In this document: positions 22,501 through 34,574 of the stretch, one piece after another | Layout of the letters: the number at the start of each line of letters is the position of its first letter | How positions within the stretch are numbered: the first letter of the stretch is position 1 | Source of the DNA: Tenrec ecaudatus | Lineage: Eukaryota; Chordata; Mammalia; Afrosoricida; Tenrecidae | DNA: 64,000 nt | Direction: 5' to 3' | NCBI RefSeq assembly: GCF_050624435.1 | Contig: NC_134530.1 | Span: forward strand, 145,802,721-145,866,720 | The notes under the pieces: generated by a model | What the model was told of the DNA's origin: nothing | Databases searched by the model: none | What the model saw: only the letters and a program-made list of their open reading frames with translations | Program-made: the position numbers and the translations under genes

Positions 22501-23701
22501 ATACCTACAGGTCCACCAGCAGTGGATGAGAGTTCCTGTCTCGCCATAGCCCCTCCAACACTTGTTGCTTTCTGATTTTTTAAATTGGCTATATTTGAGG
22601 GTGTTAGGTGGTACCTCGGTTTTTAAAATTTCATTTCTCTTATGGCTAAAGATCAGGAACATATTCTTATATGTTTATTGGCCATTCGGATTTCTGCCCC
22701 TGTGAAACTTCTGTTCAAGTCCTTTACACATCTCCTCAATGGGCAATTAGTTTTTTTGAAGCTAGCAGATATTGTAGATTTTAGTAATAAGGCATTTATC
22801 TGATGTGTCATTGCAAAAGATGTATTCCCAACCCATGGAATCTCTTATTACTCTCTTGGTGAGTTTTTTTTATGTACACAGGTGTTTTACCTTCAGTACA
22901 TCCCATTTGTCAATTTGTGCCTCCTCTCTGTTTGTGTCCTTCTCTATTTCTAATAGCCTATGTATTCCCTGTGCAAAAGTTCTTAAGTTGGTCCCAATTC
23001 CCTAATTGATGGCTATAATAGTTTGGGGTTTAACTTCAGGGTCTGTGATCTGCCTTGAGTTTATTCTTAGTTACAGAGTGAGATAAGGGTCTTGCTTCAT
23101 TTTTCTGCAAGTAGTTGTCCATTTCTTCCAGCACCACTTATTAAAGAGGACACCTCTTTCCCATTGGATATTTTTTGGGCTCTTATCAAAGATCAGTTGT
23201 CTGTATGCTGCTGATTTTATTTCTGGGTGGTTTTCAGTTCTTTTCCATTGGTCTGAGCATCTGTCATTGCACCAATACCATGCCATTTTGACAAATGTGG
23301 CTGTATAGTATGTGCTAAAGTCAGGTAAAGCAAGCCCTCACACTGTGCCCTTCTTCTGGAGAAGTTCTCTGAAAATTCTGGGCTTCTTCCCTCTCCATAT
23401 GAAGTTGGTAATCAGTTTTTCCATTTCTTTGAAGAAAGATGAGGATAATTATATTGGGATTGCATTAAAGTTATATAGTGCCTTGGGCAGAACTGACATC
23501 TTTACTATTTTGAGTCTTCCAATCCATGAGCATGGAATAGTCTTCCATTTGTTGAAGTCATGCTTGATTTCTTATAATAGTGTTCTGTAGTTTTCCTCAT
23601 ATATATCTTTTGTTCTTTTAGTCAGGTATATCCCTAGATATTTCAATTTATGCTTGGCTATTGTGAAGAGTACCACCTCTTTTATCTCCTCTTCTGTGGT
23701 C

Positions 23702-24022
23702 TTATCTGATGTATACAGCAGTCCGATGGACTTGCTGTTTGTTGATCTTGCATCCTGCCACTCTGCCAAACTCCTCTATTGCTTCCAGTACTCCCCTTGT
23801 GGAACTTTTGAGATTTTCCATATATAAAATCATAACATCTGCAAATAACGATAGTTTTACCTCTTCCTTCCCCAGGCAAATACTTTTGATGTCTTTTCTT
23901 TGCCTTATGCTGTTATCTAAAACCTCCAGCATGATATTAAATAAAAGTGGGGACAAGGGGCATCCTTGTCTGGTCCCCTTTTTCAGTGGGATTGTGTTAG
24001 TCTTTTCTCCATTGACTACCAC
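23702..24022 (-). pseudogene. L1 ORF2 reverse transcriptase core fragment
   Basis: The fragment contains the RT signature [15 protein letters not shown] and the downstream palm motif, which reads FADVMILYM in place of FADDMILYM. The second catalytic Asp is Val. The frame is broken on both sides by frameshifts of the parent L1. Confidence 0.85.
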
Positions 24023-26206
24023 GTTGGCTGTTGGTTTTCCATATATAGCTTATATTGTCTTGAGGAATTTTCCTTCCATTCCTATCTTCTAAGTGTCTTA
24101 AACAGGAATTGGTGTAGGATGTTGTCGAATGCTTTTTCTGCATCTATCTATATTATCATGTGGTTCTTATAGTTTTTCATGTCAATGTGGCGAATGATAG
24201 TAATGGTCTTTCGTATATTGAACCATCCCTGCATCCCCTGTATGAATCCCACTTGGTCATGGTGAATTATTTGCTTTATATACTTTTGTATTCTATTTAC
24301 CAGTATTTGTTAACTATTTTTGCATCAGTGTTCATTAGGGATATTGGTATTTAGTTCTCAATACTTGTGGGATACTTGCCTGGTTTTCGTATCAGAGTTA
24401 TACTAGCTTCAAAGAAGGAGTTTGGGAGTTTGCCATCTTTTTCTATGTTCTGGAAGAGTTTGTGTAGGATTGGTGTTCCCTAAATGCTTGGTAGAATTCT
24501 CCTGTGAAGCCATCTGGTCCAGGGGATATTTTTGTTGGTAATCCCTTGATAACCTTGTATATTTCTTCTATTGCTATGGGTCTGTTCAAATTCTTGACAT
24601 CCTTTTGGGGTAGTCTAGGGAGGGATTGTTTTTCCAATAATTTGTCCATGTCTTCCAAGTTGTTGAATTCATTGGGTTATAATCCTTCATAGTACTGTGT
24701 AATTATCTGCTTAATTTCATTAGGGTCTGTTGTAATGTCCCCTCTTTCATCCCTTATTCTTGCTATTGAAATTTGTTCCCTCCTTTTTTGGGTTAAGTTT
24801 GCCAGTGTTCTGTCGATTCTGTTTATCCTTTCAAAAAACCAACTTTTAGTAGCATTAATTTTCCATAGTTTTCTTATTTTCCCTCTCCTGAATCTCAGCG
24901 CTGCTTTTTATTCTTTCTTTTCTTTTGCTATTAGTGGGATTGTCCAGCTGACTCTGCTCTAGTTGTTGTAAATTTTTGCCAATGTATCAATCATGAGTCT
25001 CTTTTCCTTTTCAGGTAGGTATGTATTGCTATGAAACTTTCTCTGATAACTGCCTTTGCTGTGTCCCATAAGTTTTGGTATATCGTGTTCTCATTCTCAT
25101 TGGTTTCTAGAAATTTCCTAATTTCACCTTTGATCTGTGCCAGTACGCAGCCCTTTTGCAATAGAGAGTTATGTATCCTCCAATTGTTTGCTCTTATTTT
25201 CTTCCTCTTTCTTTTGTTGCTTTCAAGCCTTATGTCACAGTGGTCAAAGAGAGAGATCTGTGTGATATCAATGTGCTTAAATTTAGGTAGATTCGGCTTA
25301 TGCCACATCATGTGATCTATCTTTGAATATGTACCATGTGGCCTTGAAAAGAATGTGAAAGTGTTTATATTTGGACAAAAAGTTCTGTAAATATCTATCA
25401 GGTCAAATTATCTAATTGTAGTATTTAGATCTCTAGCCTGCTTGTTGAGTTTCTTTCCCTGTGATCTCTCTTTCTCAGATAGCGATTTATTAAAGTCACC
25501 CACTATAATTGTTGATGCTGTAATTTATTTTTTCATCTTTTGGAGTGTTTGGTTGACGTCTTCAGCAGGACTCTTATTCAAGGAATATATGGTTACAATG
25601 GTTAGTTGTCCTTTGTCTACTGTTCCCTTGAGCATTATATATAGTGTCCCTCCTTATCTCTTTTTATGGTTTTCACTTTGAAGTCAATTTTATCCAAGAT
25701 TATTGCAAGCCCTGCTTTTTTTTTTAATTGCTGTTTGTTTGGCATACCATTCTCCAGCCTTTGATTCTCAGCCTATTTTTGTCTGTAGTCTTGAGAAGTG
25801 TCTTCTGTGGGCAGCAGGTTGATGGTTTATGTTTTTTAAGCCAGTCTGTTCTTAGTCTTTTAAGGCCTGAATTCAGGCCTTTGGGTATTCAGGGTTATTA
25901 TCTCCATCTGCGGACTCTGTGATGTCATCTTATACCTTTTGTGTTGGGTGTTTTCCTACCTTCCTTTCTTATTAGTGTGTTGTGTGTGTTTCATTCTTGA
26001 CTTCTTTCCATCCTTAAGCCAATGCTCTCATGGAGTCTGTTTTCTCTTTTTTGCCCTCTGGATGAGGTTGTTTTGTGTGATGGTCTCTTATTTATGCTTG
26101 TTGAGTGTTGTTTTTCTGCCCCTATTGGGTTGGCAAGGATCTTTTGTAGGGTTGGGTTTCTTCTAACATATTCTTTGAGTTTTCCCTTGTCTGGGAAGAC
26201 TCTTAT

Positions 26207-27094
26207 TTATACATCTATCTTGATCGATAATTTGGCTAGGTAGAGTATTCTTGAGTTTGCATTGTTTTCCTTCAATATTTGGAATATGTTACTCCACTCT
26301 CTCCTCTTCTTCATAGTTTCTGCTGACAGGTATGAGCATATTCTTATTTGGGAACCTTTATATGTGATTGCTTGTTTTTCCCTAGCTGCTCTCATGATTT
26401 TCTCCTTTTCCTCAAAGTTGGATAATTTAACTATTATGTGCCTTAGTGACTTCTTCTTGGGATTTAGTCTAGTTGGTGTTCTTTTTGCCTCCTCAACGGT
26501 TGCTTGGTTTTCATTCATTAGGCTTGAGAAGTTTTCCTCCAAGAATTCTCTCACTATTGTTGCAGATGAGTTCTTTGTTGTGTCTTCCTCCAGCAATCCA
26601 ATAATGCTAACGTTGTTCCTCTTCATAGCATCAGACATAGCTCTTAGGTTTTCTTCAACTTCTCTGATGATCTTTTTAGATTTTTGTTCATGTTTGTTAA
26701 GGTCTGCTTGGATGTCCTCCAAGTCACTGGTGCAGTTCTCTGCTTCTTCCAGTTGATTCTCGAGGTCTGTGATTCTGCTACTGGTTTTTGTTTTCTCCCC
26801 CCTAAGCTCTTGTATTTCCCTTTGTTGTATGGACTTTATCTCCTCTTTTGTTTCATCCTTTTTCTGTATTGTTTCCCTCATATCCTGTATGACTCCAAGC
26901 AGCATTCTGAAATTTTCTTTCTGTGGAAGCTCAATGTCTTCTTCATCTATATATGTTGTTAGGTTCAGGACATCTTCTGCCGTTGCCTTTTGTTTTTCCT
27001 GTTTTTTTTCATTGAGGTCATTGGAGCTGATGGCTGTTTGTGTTGCGTTGTTTAAGGGGAGCCAGGTGCCATTTTCCAGCGATTCAAAGAGCAC
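26207..27094 (-). pseudogene. L1 ORF1p, 295 codons, C-terminally truncated by a stop
   Basis: This is the RNA-binding L1 ORF1 protein. The N-terminal half is rich in Glu, Lys and Gln heptads (coiled coil, roughly residues 70-150). The RRM and C-terminal domain follow, with the signature RREWSNIFQILKENN near residue 265. The frame ends KLSIKIDV with TAA at 26209-26207, but the next codons in the same frame continue with L1-like text (KLKEYVRRNPTLQ), so the stop is premature and about 40-50 residues are lost. It is the longest open frame on either strand of this L1. Confidence 0.85.
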
Positions 27095-28309
27095 TGGCTC
27101 TCTCTGGGAGACTTGTAGGAATTCTTCTTCAAACTACCTACTGCTAATTTCACAATGGAATTAGCTTGCCACCTCATTCTCCTGTGACTTCCCTCTCAGG
27201 GGAGTGCCCCAGAAGGCTGGTGGGTTGCCTGCTTTGGTGTAGAACACTGCAAATGGTGGGTGGAACTGCCTTGGCTAGGTAGATGACTGCAGAGGTTGTG
27301 CAGAGGTTCCTGGAGCAGCTTGGAACATTGGCAAGTGTTGGCTGAGCTGCCTTAGGTTATGTGAGGCACTAATGTTGGCGGACAGAAGTTCCCTCAGTCA
27401 TGTGGGACAACAGAAGAAAAATAGGAGTTCCCCAGCCACACAGGCAGGAATACCCAGTAAGAAATTGGGCAGAGTATCTCCTGGTGGAGGTCTGCTGGTC
27501 TTTCTCCTGCCTCAGGTTACTGGGCTAAGCTTCACAGGGTGGAGCTCACCTAACTGGGTGGGGAGCAGGCATAAATGCCCTAGGTTAAGGGGAGTGGTCC
27601 GGATGTCAGCAGTGGAGTGTGAGAGAACAAGGAAGAGACAAAGAGGAGAAAAACACCAACTAAGCCCACTGAGACTGTGGGGGGATATAGAGAAGAGAAG
27701 TAAACAAAAGTAATAATGTAGCTGAGCCCTGATACCTGTCCATAGGGCTTTAATCCATTACCCGAGGCAGCAGCAAGCTGTGGCTGTGTTGAGATAAAGC
27801 CCCTGCTCCAGCTCCAAATGGTCCTGGCTCCAGCCGAGACAGTGGCAGGGCTAAGGTCAAACCCTAGTCAGCCTCCAGTGTGGTAAGCCAAAAGCTCCCC
27901 CCCCACCCCACCCCCAAATCTTGTGGACCTATGCCTATTTATCTTTATGATGCTCCTCCTGCCATCCAGTAGTGTTGAACTTCCCTCTTAGTAACTCTCC
28001 TGAGCTGATTTCTGCGGAGTCCCTCTGGTATGTGTTACTCAGTTACCATCTTCCCGGAAGTCCAAAACAACATTTTCATGTATATGTTTAATCCCATAAT
28101 TTTTGAACTACGTTATAGAGCTTCATGCTGATAAGCTAACTAGAACTCAGGAAACATCAGGTCACTGTGTAATTGATGGCAACAACATCAAATCTTGGAA
28201 TGTGGCAGCCCTAGAATTTCTCTTGAAAAGTGACTTAGAAGCAATGATATTATCTGAAAGAAAATGATGGTTAGTATACTAGGGAATTTGTTTTAAAATT
28301 GCTTTTGAA

Positions 28310-28505
28310 TGTAGACCTGGTGGTTTAATGGTTAAATGTTCAGCTTTTAAACAAAAAGGTTAGCAATATAAAAACACCAGTTTTTCTGTAGGGGAATGTT
28401 GTGGCAGTCAGCTTCCATGGATTCTAGCCTTGGAAAGATTATGGGGTGGTCCTACTCTGCCTTATAGAATGGCTAAGAGTCAGAATCAACTTATGAGTTT
28501 TAATT
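28310..28505 (+). mobile_element. AfroSINE, diverged
   Basis: Head 'gtagacctggtggtttaatg' and tail 'gaatggctaagagtcagaat' follow the family order. It lies between two L1 units. Confidence 0.75.
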
Positions 28506-28679
28506 TTTTAATAGTCCCTTATTTCTGAGAAAATATTAGTTATTCCTACAAGTCAGGGTAACAAACACCCTCCTATTAATCTCCTCTTCTTGGATCTTCT
28601 GACTACAAGGGAGAGAGTATTTTGCTTGGGGCATTTCTCTGACCCTAACTCCAAATCAGTGTTTTTTTGTGCATGTGTT

Positions 28680-30655
28680 TGTTTTAAGATCATTTTATTG
28701 GAGGCTCTTACAAGTCCTAGAACAATCTAGACATCAATTGCATCAAGCATATTTGTACATGTTGCCATCATAATTTTCTAAACATTTACTTACTATTTGA
28801 GTCCTTGTTATCAGCTCCTCTTTTTATACTCCCTCCCCTCTCCCACCCTCGTGATCCTTGGTAAATTATAAATTATTTTAATTTTCATGTCTTACACAAA
28901 CCGCTGTCTCTCTTCCCCCACAGTTTCCTCCTCTTGGGGTGGTGGTGGTAGTGATGTGTCAAACATAGTGCTCAGTTCCCTCTTCCTCCCCTCCTCTCCC
29001 TACTTTCCCCATACACTCCTGATCGCTGCTACTCTCATTTATGTTCCTGAGGAGTTTATCTGATCTGGATTCTGTGTGTCATGAGCTCTTATCTGTACCG
29101 GTGTACATGCTCAAGTCTAGCAGCAGTGAAAGGCAGGACTTGGGTCATGATAGTGGGGGCATGAGAAAGCCTCAAGGAACCAGAGGAATATTGTGTGTTT
29201 CATCAGGACTCATCCCTTCCTTGTGACCCTTCTGTGAGAGGGTGTCCCATTGTCTATAGATGGGTTTTGGGCCTCTGCTCTGACCCCCTTCATTCTCAAC
29301 AATGTGTTTTGTTTCTTTGTTTGGGGTCTTCTGATGCTTATTACCCCATCCCATTGACACCTCATGATCGCACAGGCTGGTGTGCTTCTTCCATGTGGGC
29401 TTGTTGCTTCTCTGCTAGATATCTGCTTGTTTAACTTCAAGCCTTTAAGACCCCAGAAACTATATCTTTTGATAACAGTACACTGTCAACTTTCTTCACC
29501 ACATTTTCTTATGCACCCATTTTGTCTTCAGCAATCATGCAGGGAGGGTGAGCCTCACAGAATGCCATCTTGTTAGAACAAGATGTTCATGTGCTGAGGC
29601 AGAGTTTGAACAGAGGCCCAAAGTCTGTCCACTACCTCAATGTATTGCCATATAAATATATGTACATAGGCCAATACCTCAATTTTTATGAATTAATGTA
29701 TGTACATATATATACTTCTGTGTTTATAACTCTACCCATAACTTTGTTTCCTAGATCTTTCCTCTGTTTCCTTTGACCTTTCTCCTGCCCCACCATAATA
29801 CTCACCCTTATTCTGCCTCTTAGTAATTCCTTTCAGCTAGATTGCTGTTGCTCCAACACCCCCAGGATCTCTACGTCCTCATTGTTGTTGATATTAATTC
29901 CCTAGTTGTTCTTCCTATGGCATTGTTTGCTCACCGCTCCCTTCCCCCACCTCTTCCTCCCTCCAAGTTCCTCCAAAACCATCGGTCCTGCTGCTTTCTC
30001 CTGGAGCTTGCTTCCCATGCCTATCTTATGTGTGTAGGCAAACCAATAATAATGGAGACAAAACAAAAAGAAATAAAAAGATTGAATAAAAAGAGAAAAA
30101 ATACAATAATAAAACAATAATAGCTAGCAAAACAAACAAAAAAGCATACATAAACCCAGGTCTGTCCACTGACCTTTATGACTATCTCCCCACTGGTCAT
30201 GGGGAATTCCGGGAAGTTCCCCTCCTAGCCTGCAGTCTATTTTGGGGACTCTTCAAGGGCTTTGTGGCTTGGCTTTGTTCCCATTGCTGATCTGTTATGT
30301 TCCCTTCTTGGTATGCCCTGCTGTGAGGTTTACAGAGCAGACTCACTCCCTGCCATGTGTCCCCAGTATTGTCCTCTGTCACGGTATGCTCCAGCCAGGG
30401 GAAGCATCATATATTGAGCTGTTGTTACCCCTACAGTCCCCTCTTTGCAGGGACATTGTCCTTAGGGCTTGGTGTGCCAATATGGGGGTCTAGACCCTCA
30501 CTCTCTCTTTTTCCTTCTTAGTTTGCTTCCGTGTGGGCGTGTCAGGCAGGTCCCTCTGCCCAACCTGTATGTTTGTGTTGTCCTCTGTAGCACATACTTC
30601 TAGGGAGGGGGTCAGTTTGACCCTGATCAGAGTCAGTCCTTTGCTCTGACAATCC
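28680..30655 (-). mobile_element. L1 3' UTR fragment, single-unit subfamily
   Basis: In reverse it carries the L1 3' UTR and the terminal 'ccaataaaatgatc' poly(A) signal at left. The right end stops inside the 3' UTR, so the insertion was 5'-truncated before ORF2. It holds only one copy of the ~235-bp unit (29361-29575) that is duplicated in the other subfamily. A near relative lies at 61874-63300. Confidence 0.8.
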
Positions 30656-30669
30656 ACAGTCTCAAGAGG

Positions 30670-30890
30670 AGGAAGAGTGAAGTCATTAAGAGCACAATGT
30701 GGAACTGCCTGGGTTCACATTCTGCCTTTGACACTAGCTTACTGGCTGTGTGATTTTGAACAAGATATTTAACTTCTTTGTGGCCCCATTTTCTCATTTT
30801 AAAAGTAAGGACATGAAGCGTACCTACTTCTCAAAGCTGTGGTGAAGTGAGTCAATATTTGTAAAGCATTTAGGCATTGAGTACCTGGCT
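30670..30890 (+). mobile_element. MIR SINE
   Basis: The order 'aactgcctgggttcacattc', 'tggctgtgtgattttgaaca' and 'aacttctttgtggccccatt' is the MIR core. It is an ancient mammal-wide SINE of about the expected divergence. Confidence 0.8.
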
Positions 30891-31274
30891 CTTCAAAAAT
30901 ATGATGGAAGTGCTTGTAGTTCCCCCTATCATTCTGATGTTGCAATGGAGCATAAAAAGAGTGTGTGCATTTGCCCAACACATTAACGTTGGCCTTGCAT
31001 GATTAAGTTGGCCATTTAGTAGGTCTGTGTCTTGAGATCCAAGTCCTAAACTCTATGGAAACTTCTCATACTTATTATGAGAGACCTATTTGTTTTTCAA
31101 ATATCTGAGAGAAGATTGAAATTTGTAAGGCTTCTTGTTTGCCTCAGATTGGGAGGAGACCCTGGTCAGCACCCCTTGCAAGGCAATCCCTTTGAGGAGA
31201 CTTTTCAATGTTAAGAATCCTCTCCCCAAAAGGATCCTATCTGAGAGTTGCATGGGGTTGGTAGAGTGAGAAGC

Positions 31275-31540
31275 GCTAGGACATAGTGGCTAACAACTTG
31301 ATCTCTAGAGTCAAGTTGTCTCTGCTTGATTCACAGCTCTGCAAATGACCAGTTTGTAACCTTCAGCAGCTGAGTTTATTTCTTTGTGTCTCAGTTTTTC
31401 AAATCTGTAAAATGATAACAATATGCTAATACTAAGACATAAAATGATGACAAAAATAGCACCTACCCCAAAGGGTTGAGTATGAAATTCATACTTGAGA
31501 AGAACATGGCCTATTGTATTGCTGAATGAATGCTAGCGGT
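31275..31540 (+). mobile_element. MIR SINE
   Basis: It shows MIR core phrases 'gattcacagctctgcaaatg', 'ttgtgtctcagtttttcaaa' and 'tctgtaaaatgataac', ending in the tail 'ttgctgaatgaatgct'. Sequence from 31541 to 32430 is not assignable. Confidence 0.7.
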
Positions 31541-32439
31541 TATTACCATTTTTAAATCTAGTGCCATTCTAGTTAGGCTTACCTTGACATTTTTGTTAGT
31601 TTCCCAGGATTCAGATTGAGGTCAAATTGACCTGGGCAGGATCCCAGGAGGATAATGGGGAGCAGGCCTGAGAAATCCCACCAGTCTTTGTGCACCTCCC
31701 TTACTTAGATTGAAGTCTGTAATGACACACTCCTGTGGCCATGGGGTCCCAAATTGCATCTGAAAAGGTATGATAAACACATTTCAGAACTAAATCAGTT
31801 GCCAGTGAGATGATTTCAATTCATGTTGTCATAGATCAATTTGTTTTATTCCAAAGTATATACCAATTTGGCTAGGCCATGATTCCCAGTATTGCGTGAT
31901 TTTCATACATTTTTAAAAATGTGCTCTAAATCCTAACCTCTGCGGTCAGTCAGTTGGAGTTGGAATCACCTCAGCAGCATCGAACAATAGCACCTTTAAC
32001 AACAACATGATATTCGTGAGGCAGGATTAGAGGAGGTTATGTTAATAAAGAAAGAGACCATGTGCCACATTAGATTGTATCTCGAAGCAATATCTTTTGA
32101 GATATAAAAGAAACTAAAGAAGTCAGCAGGACCATTTCTACCAAGATAGCAGAGCTGGGAGTGGAGTGTGTATCCTTTGGGCTGGGATTCCTGAGCTGAG
32201 AACCTCTTAAGCAAGAGGAAGATTGATGCCAAGACACAGATATATTTTTAAGGAAAATAGAACTCCGGGGTATTAAATGGAGATGAGAACGTTCCCCCAG
32301 AGCCCATAAAGAGAGAAAGCTTTCCTTTAGAACCAGTACTCTTGAGTTCAGAATTCTAGGCTTCTAAACAGTGAAAGAATAAATGTTTATTTGTTAAATT
32401 TATCTACGTGTGATATTTCTGTATAGCACTTCTAGATAA

Positions 32440-32550
32440 CAAAGACACATGGCGATTCCGTGGATGTCAGAGTCGAACTGTCCTCTCCAGGGTTTTCAAT
32501 GGCTGTGGTAGTTTGAAAGCTGGTCATCCGGACATTCTTCTGAGGTCCCT
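32440..32550 (-). mobile_element. AfroSINE fragment, reverse
   Basis: A short reversed SINE piece ('tgtcagagtcgaactgtcct', 'gtttgaaagctggtcatcc') abuts the RTE copy at 32555. It may be the edge of an insertion into that element. Confidence 0.45.
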
Positions 32551-32554
32551 CTCT

Positions 32555-34235
32555 TATTGTTGTTAGGTTGGCTCCAGCTACAGTGACCCTATGCACAACA
32601 CAACAAACTACTGCACAATCGTGTACCATATTCAGCGATTATGTCTATGCCTGAGTCCATTGGTGCAGCCACTGTGTCAACCCATCTCTTTGAGGGTCTT
32701 CCTCTCTCTTGACACCCCTCCACTTTACAAAACATGATGTTCTTCTCTAGAGACTGGTCTATCCTGACAACACGTCTGAAGTAGGAAAGACAGTCTTTCC
32801 ATCTCTGCTCTAAGAAGCATTCTGGCTTTACTTCTTTCTATAAAGATAGGTTTGTCCTTTTAGCAGTCCATGGTACTTTCAATATTCTTCTCCAGCACCA
32901 CATTTCAAATGCGTTGATTTTTCTACAGCCTTCCTTATTTGATGTCCAATTTTCACATGCAGCTGCTGCAAAGGAAAATATCACGGCTTGGGTCAGGTCC
33001 CCCTAGTTCTCAAAGTAACATCCTTCCTCTCCATACTCTACAGAGGTCTTGGGCAGCAGATTTACCTACTACAATACATCTTTTGATCTCTTGAGTGCAG
33101 CTTCCATGAGTGTTGATTGTGTATCCAAGTGAGACAACATTCTTGACACTTCAGTCTTTTTTCCAATGATGACTTTGCTATAGGTTCAGTTGTGAGGATT
33201 TTGATCTTCCTTACACTGAGTTGTAAGCCATGCTGAAGGCTACAATTCTGGATCTTCATCAGCAAGTGCTTCAATTCTTCCACACTTTAGCAAGCAGTAT
33301 GTCATGATTGTTAATAAGCTTCCTCCAATGCTGCTGCTACACTCTTCTTAAAATTATCCAGATTCCCTGATTATTTGCTTAGCACATGGATTGCACAAGT
33401 ACGATGAGAGGACACAACCTTGATGCACATCTTTCCTGATTTGAAACCATGCAGTATTCCCTTATTCTGTTTGCCAACTGCCTCTTGATCCATGTACAAG
33501 TTCCTCATGAGTGCAACGAAGTGTTCTGAAATTCCCATTCTTCTTAAGATTCTCCTCAGTGTATTATGGCCCACACAGTTAATGCCTTTGTATAGTCAAT
33601 GAAACACAAGTAAACATCTTTCTGGTAGTCTCTGCTTTGAGCCAAGATCCATCTGACATCAGCAGTGATATCCCTTGTTTAGCCTCCTCTTCTGAATCCA
33701 GCCTGAACTTCTGGCAATTCCCTGTCAATGTACTGCTGCAACTGTACTTAAGCAAAATTTTACTTGTATCCAATATTGTTCTATAGTTTGAGCATTCTGT
33801 TGAGTCACCTTTTTTTTTGGAAAGGACACAAATATTGATCTCTTCCCATCAGTTGGCCAAGTAGCTGTCTTCCAAATTTCCTGGCAGAAATGAGTGAGTG
33901 CTTCTAGTACTTCTTCAGATTTCTGAAGCGTTTTAGTAATTATCAATTCCTGGACCCTTGTGTTTGGCTGATGCATTTGGTGCAGGTTGAAGTTCTTCCT
34001 TCAGCACTATTGGTTTGGGCCAGGTGTCATTGCCTGAAACGGTGCAACGTGGACTAGATCTTGTTGGCACAATGACTCTGTGCATTCTTTCCATGTTCCC
34101 TTGATCCTTCCCGAATCACTCAATCGTACATTCTGCCTCGAAAACCTATCAGAATTGCAATTTGAAGCTTGAATTTTTTTCTTCTTCATTCAGTTCAGAC
34201 ATGCTGAGCGTGTTCTTTCCTTTCAGTTTTCTAAT
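32555..34235 (-). mobile_element. RTE (BovB-like) LINE, antisense, decayed ORF
   Basis: Afrotherian RTE element read in reverse. The 3' end is at left (GTTGTTAGGTTGGCTCC-type block). The middle encodes remnants of the reverse transcriptase in several short - strand frames, such as NTLRRILRRMGI followed by LMRNLYMDQEAV at 33574-33371, a typical RTE RT stretch. Frameshifts and stops break it throughout. RTE elements are the likely mobilising partner of the AfroSINEs, whose 3' ends they share. Confidence 0.8.
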
Positions 34236-34550
34236 CCTAGACACCCTCTGGATGGGTTCAAACCATCAACCTTGCAATTAGGAGGCCAGTGTTTGATCCA
34301 CCCAGGGAATCCAGAGAGATGATATTCTAAAGCACCAATTGCATAGCTGTTGATTTGATTCTGAATCACGGAAATCCCATGTGTTTTAGAGTAAAATTGA
34401 TCTGTAGGGTTTTCTTGGTTGTAATCTTTTGTGGAAGCAGATGACCAAAGCGTTTGCCCCTGCATGGTTGAATGAGTTCTAATCATCAACCTTCCAGTTG
34501 GCAGCTGAATGCTTCACAGTTTTCACTGCTCAGGAATTCCACATCTTTCA
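34236..34550 (-). mobile_element. AfroSINE pieces between two RTE copies
   Basis: At least two reversed SINE fragments are present. One has 'ggatgggttcaaaccatcaa' and 'ccagtgtttgatccaccc'; the next has 'gttctaatcatcaaccttcc'. Borders are unclear because of divergence. Confidence 0.55.
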
Positions 34551-34574
34551 GAAAAATCTTGAAAACTCCCCTGG

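Larger units (their letters stand above)
19590..28065 (-). mobile_element. Near full-length L1 retrotransposon, inactivated
   Basis: On the - strand the order from right to left is 5' UTR, ORF1, ORF2, then a 2.3-2.5 kb 3' UTR. The 5' end near 28065 reads, in reverse, 'ggaagatggtaactgagtaac', a normal L1 start. ORF2 survives as fragments of the endonuclease-linker (about 25311-24991), the pre-RT region (24658-24443), the RT core (24022-23702) and the C-terminal Cys-rich region (22662-22246), separated by frameshifts. The RT metal-binding motif FADD reads FADV, so it would be catalytically dead. The left end (19590-19800) has a poly(A) signal and terminal block unlike the commoner subfamily in this window, so the exact 3' boundary is uncertain. 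Confidence 0.85.

Noticed and set aside
22107..25311. Many open frames on the + strand across the L1
   Set aside because: They are antisense shadows of L1 ORF2 fragments and repeat between the two L1 copies.
26262..27164. Three + strand frames of 92-164 codons opposite L1 ORF1
   Set aside because: The - strand frame is a clear L1 ORF1p. The + frames are low-complexity Ser/Phe-rich shadows of its coiled coil.
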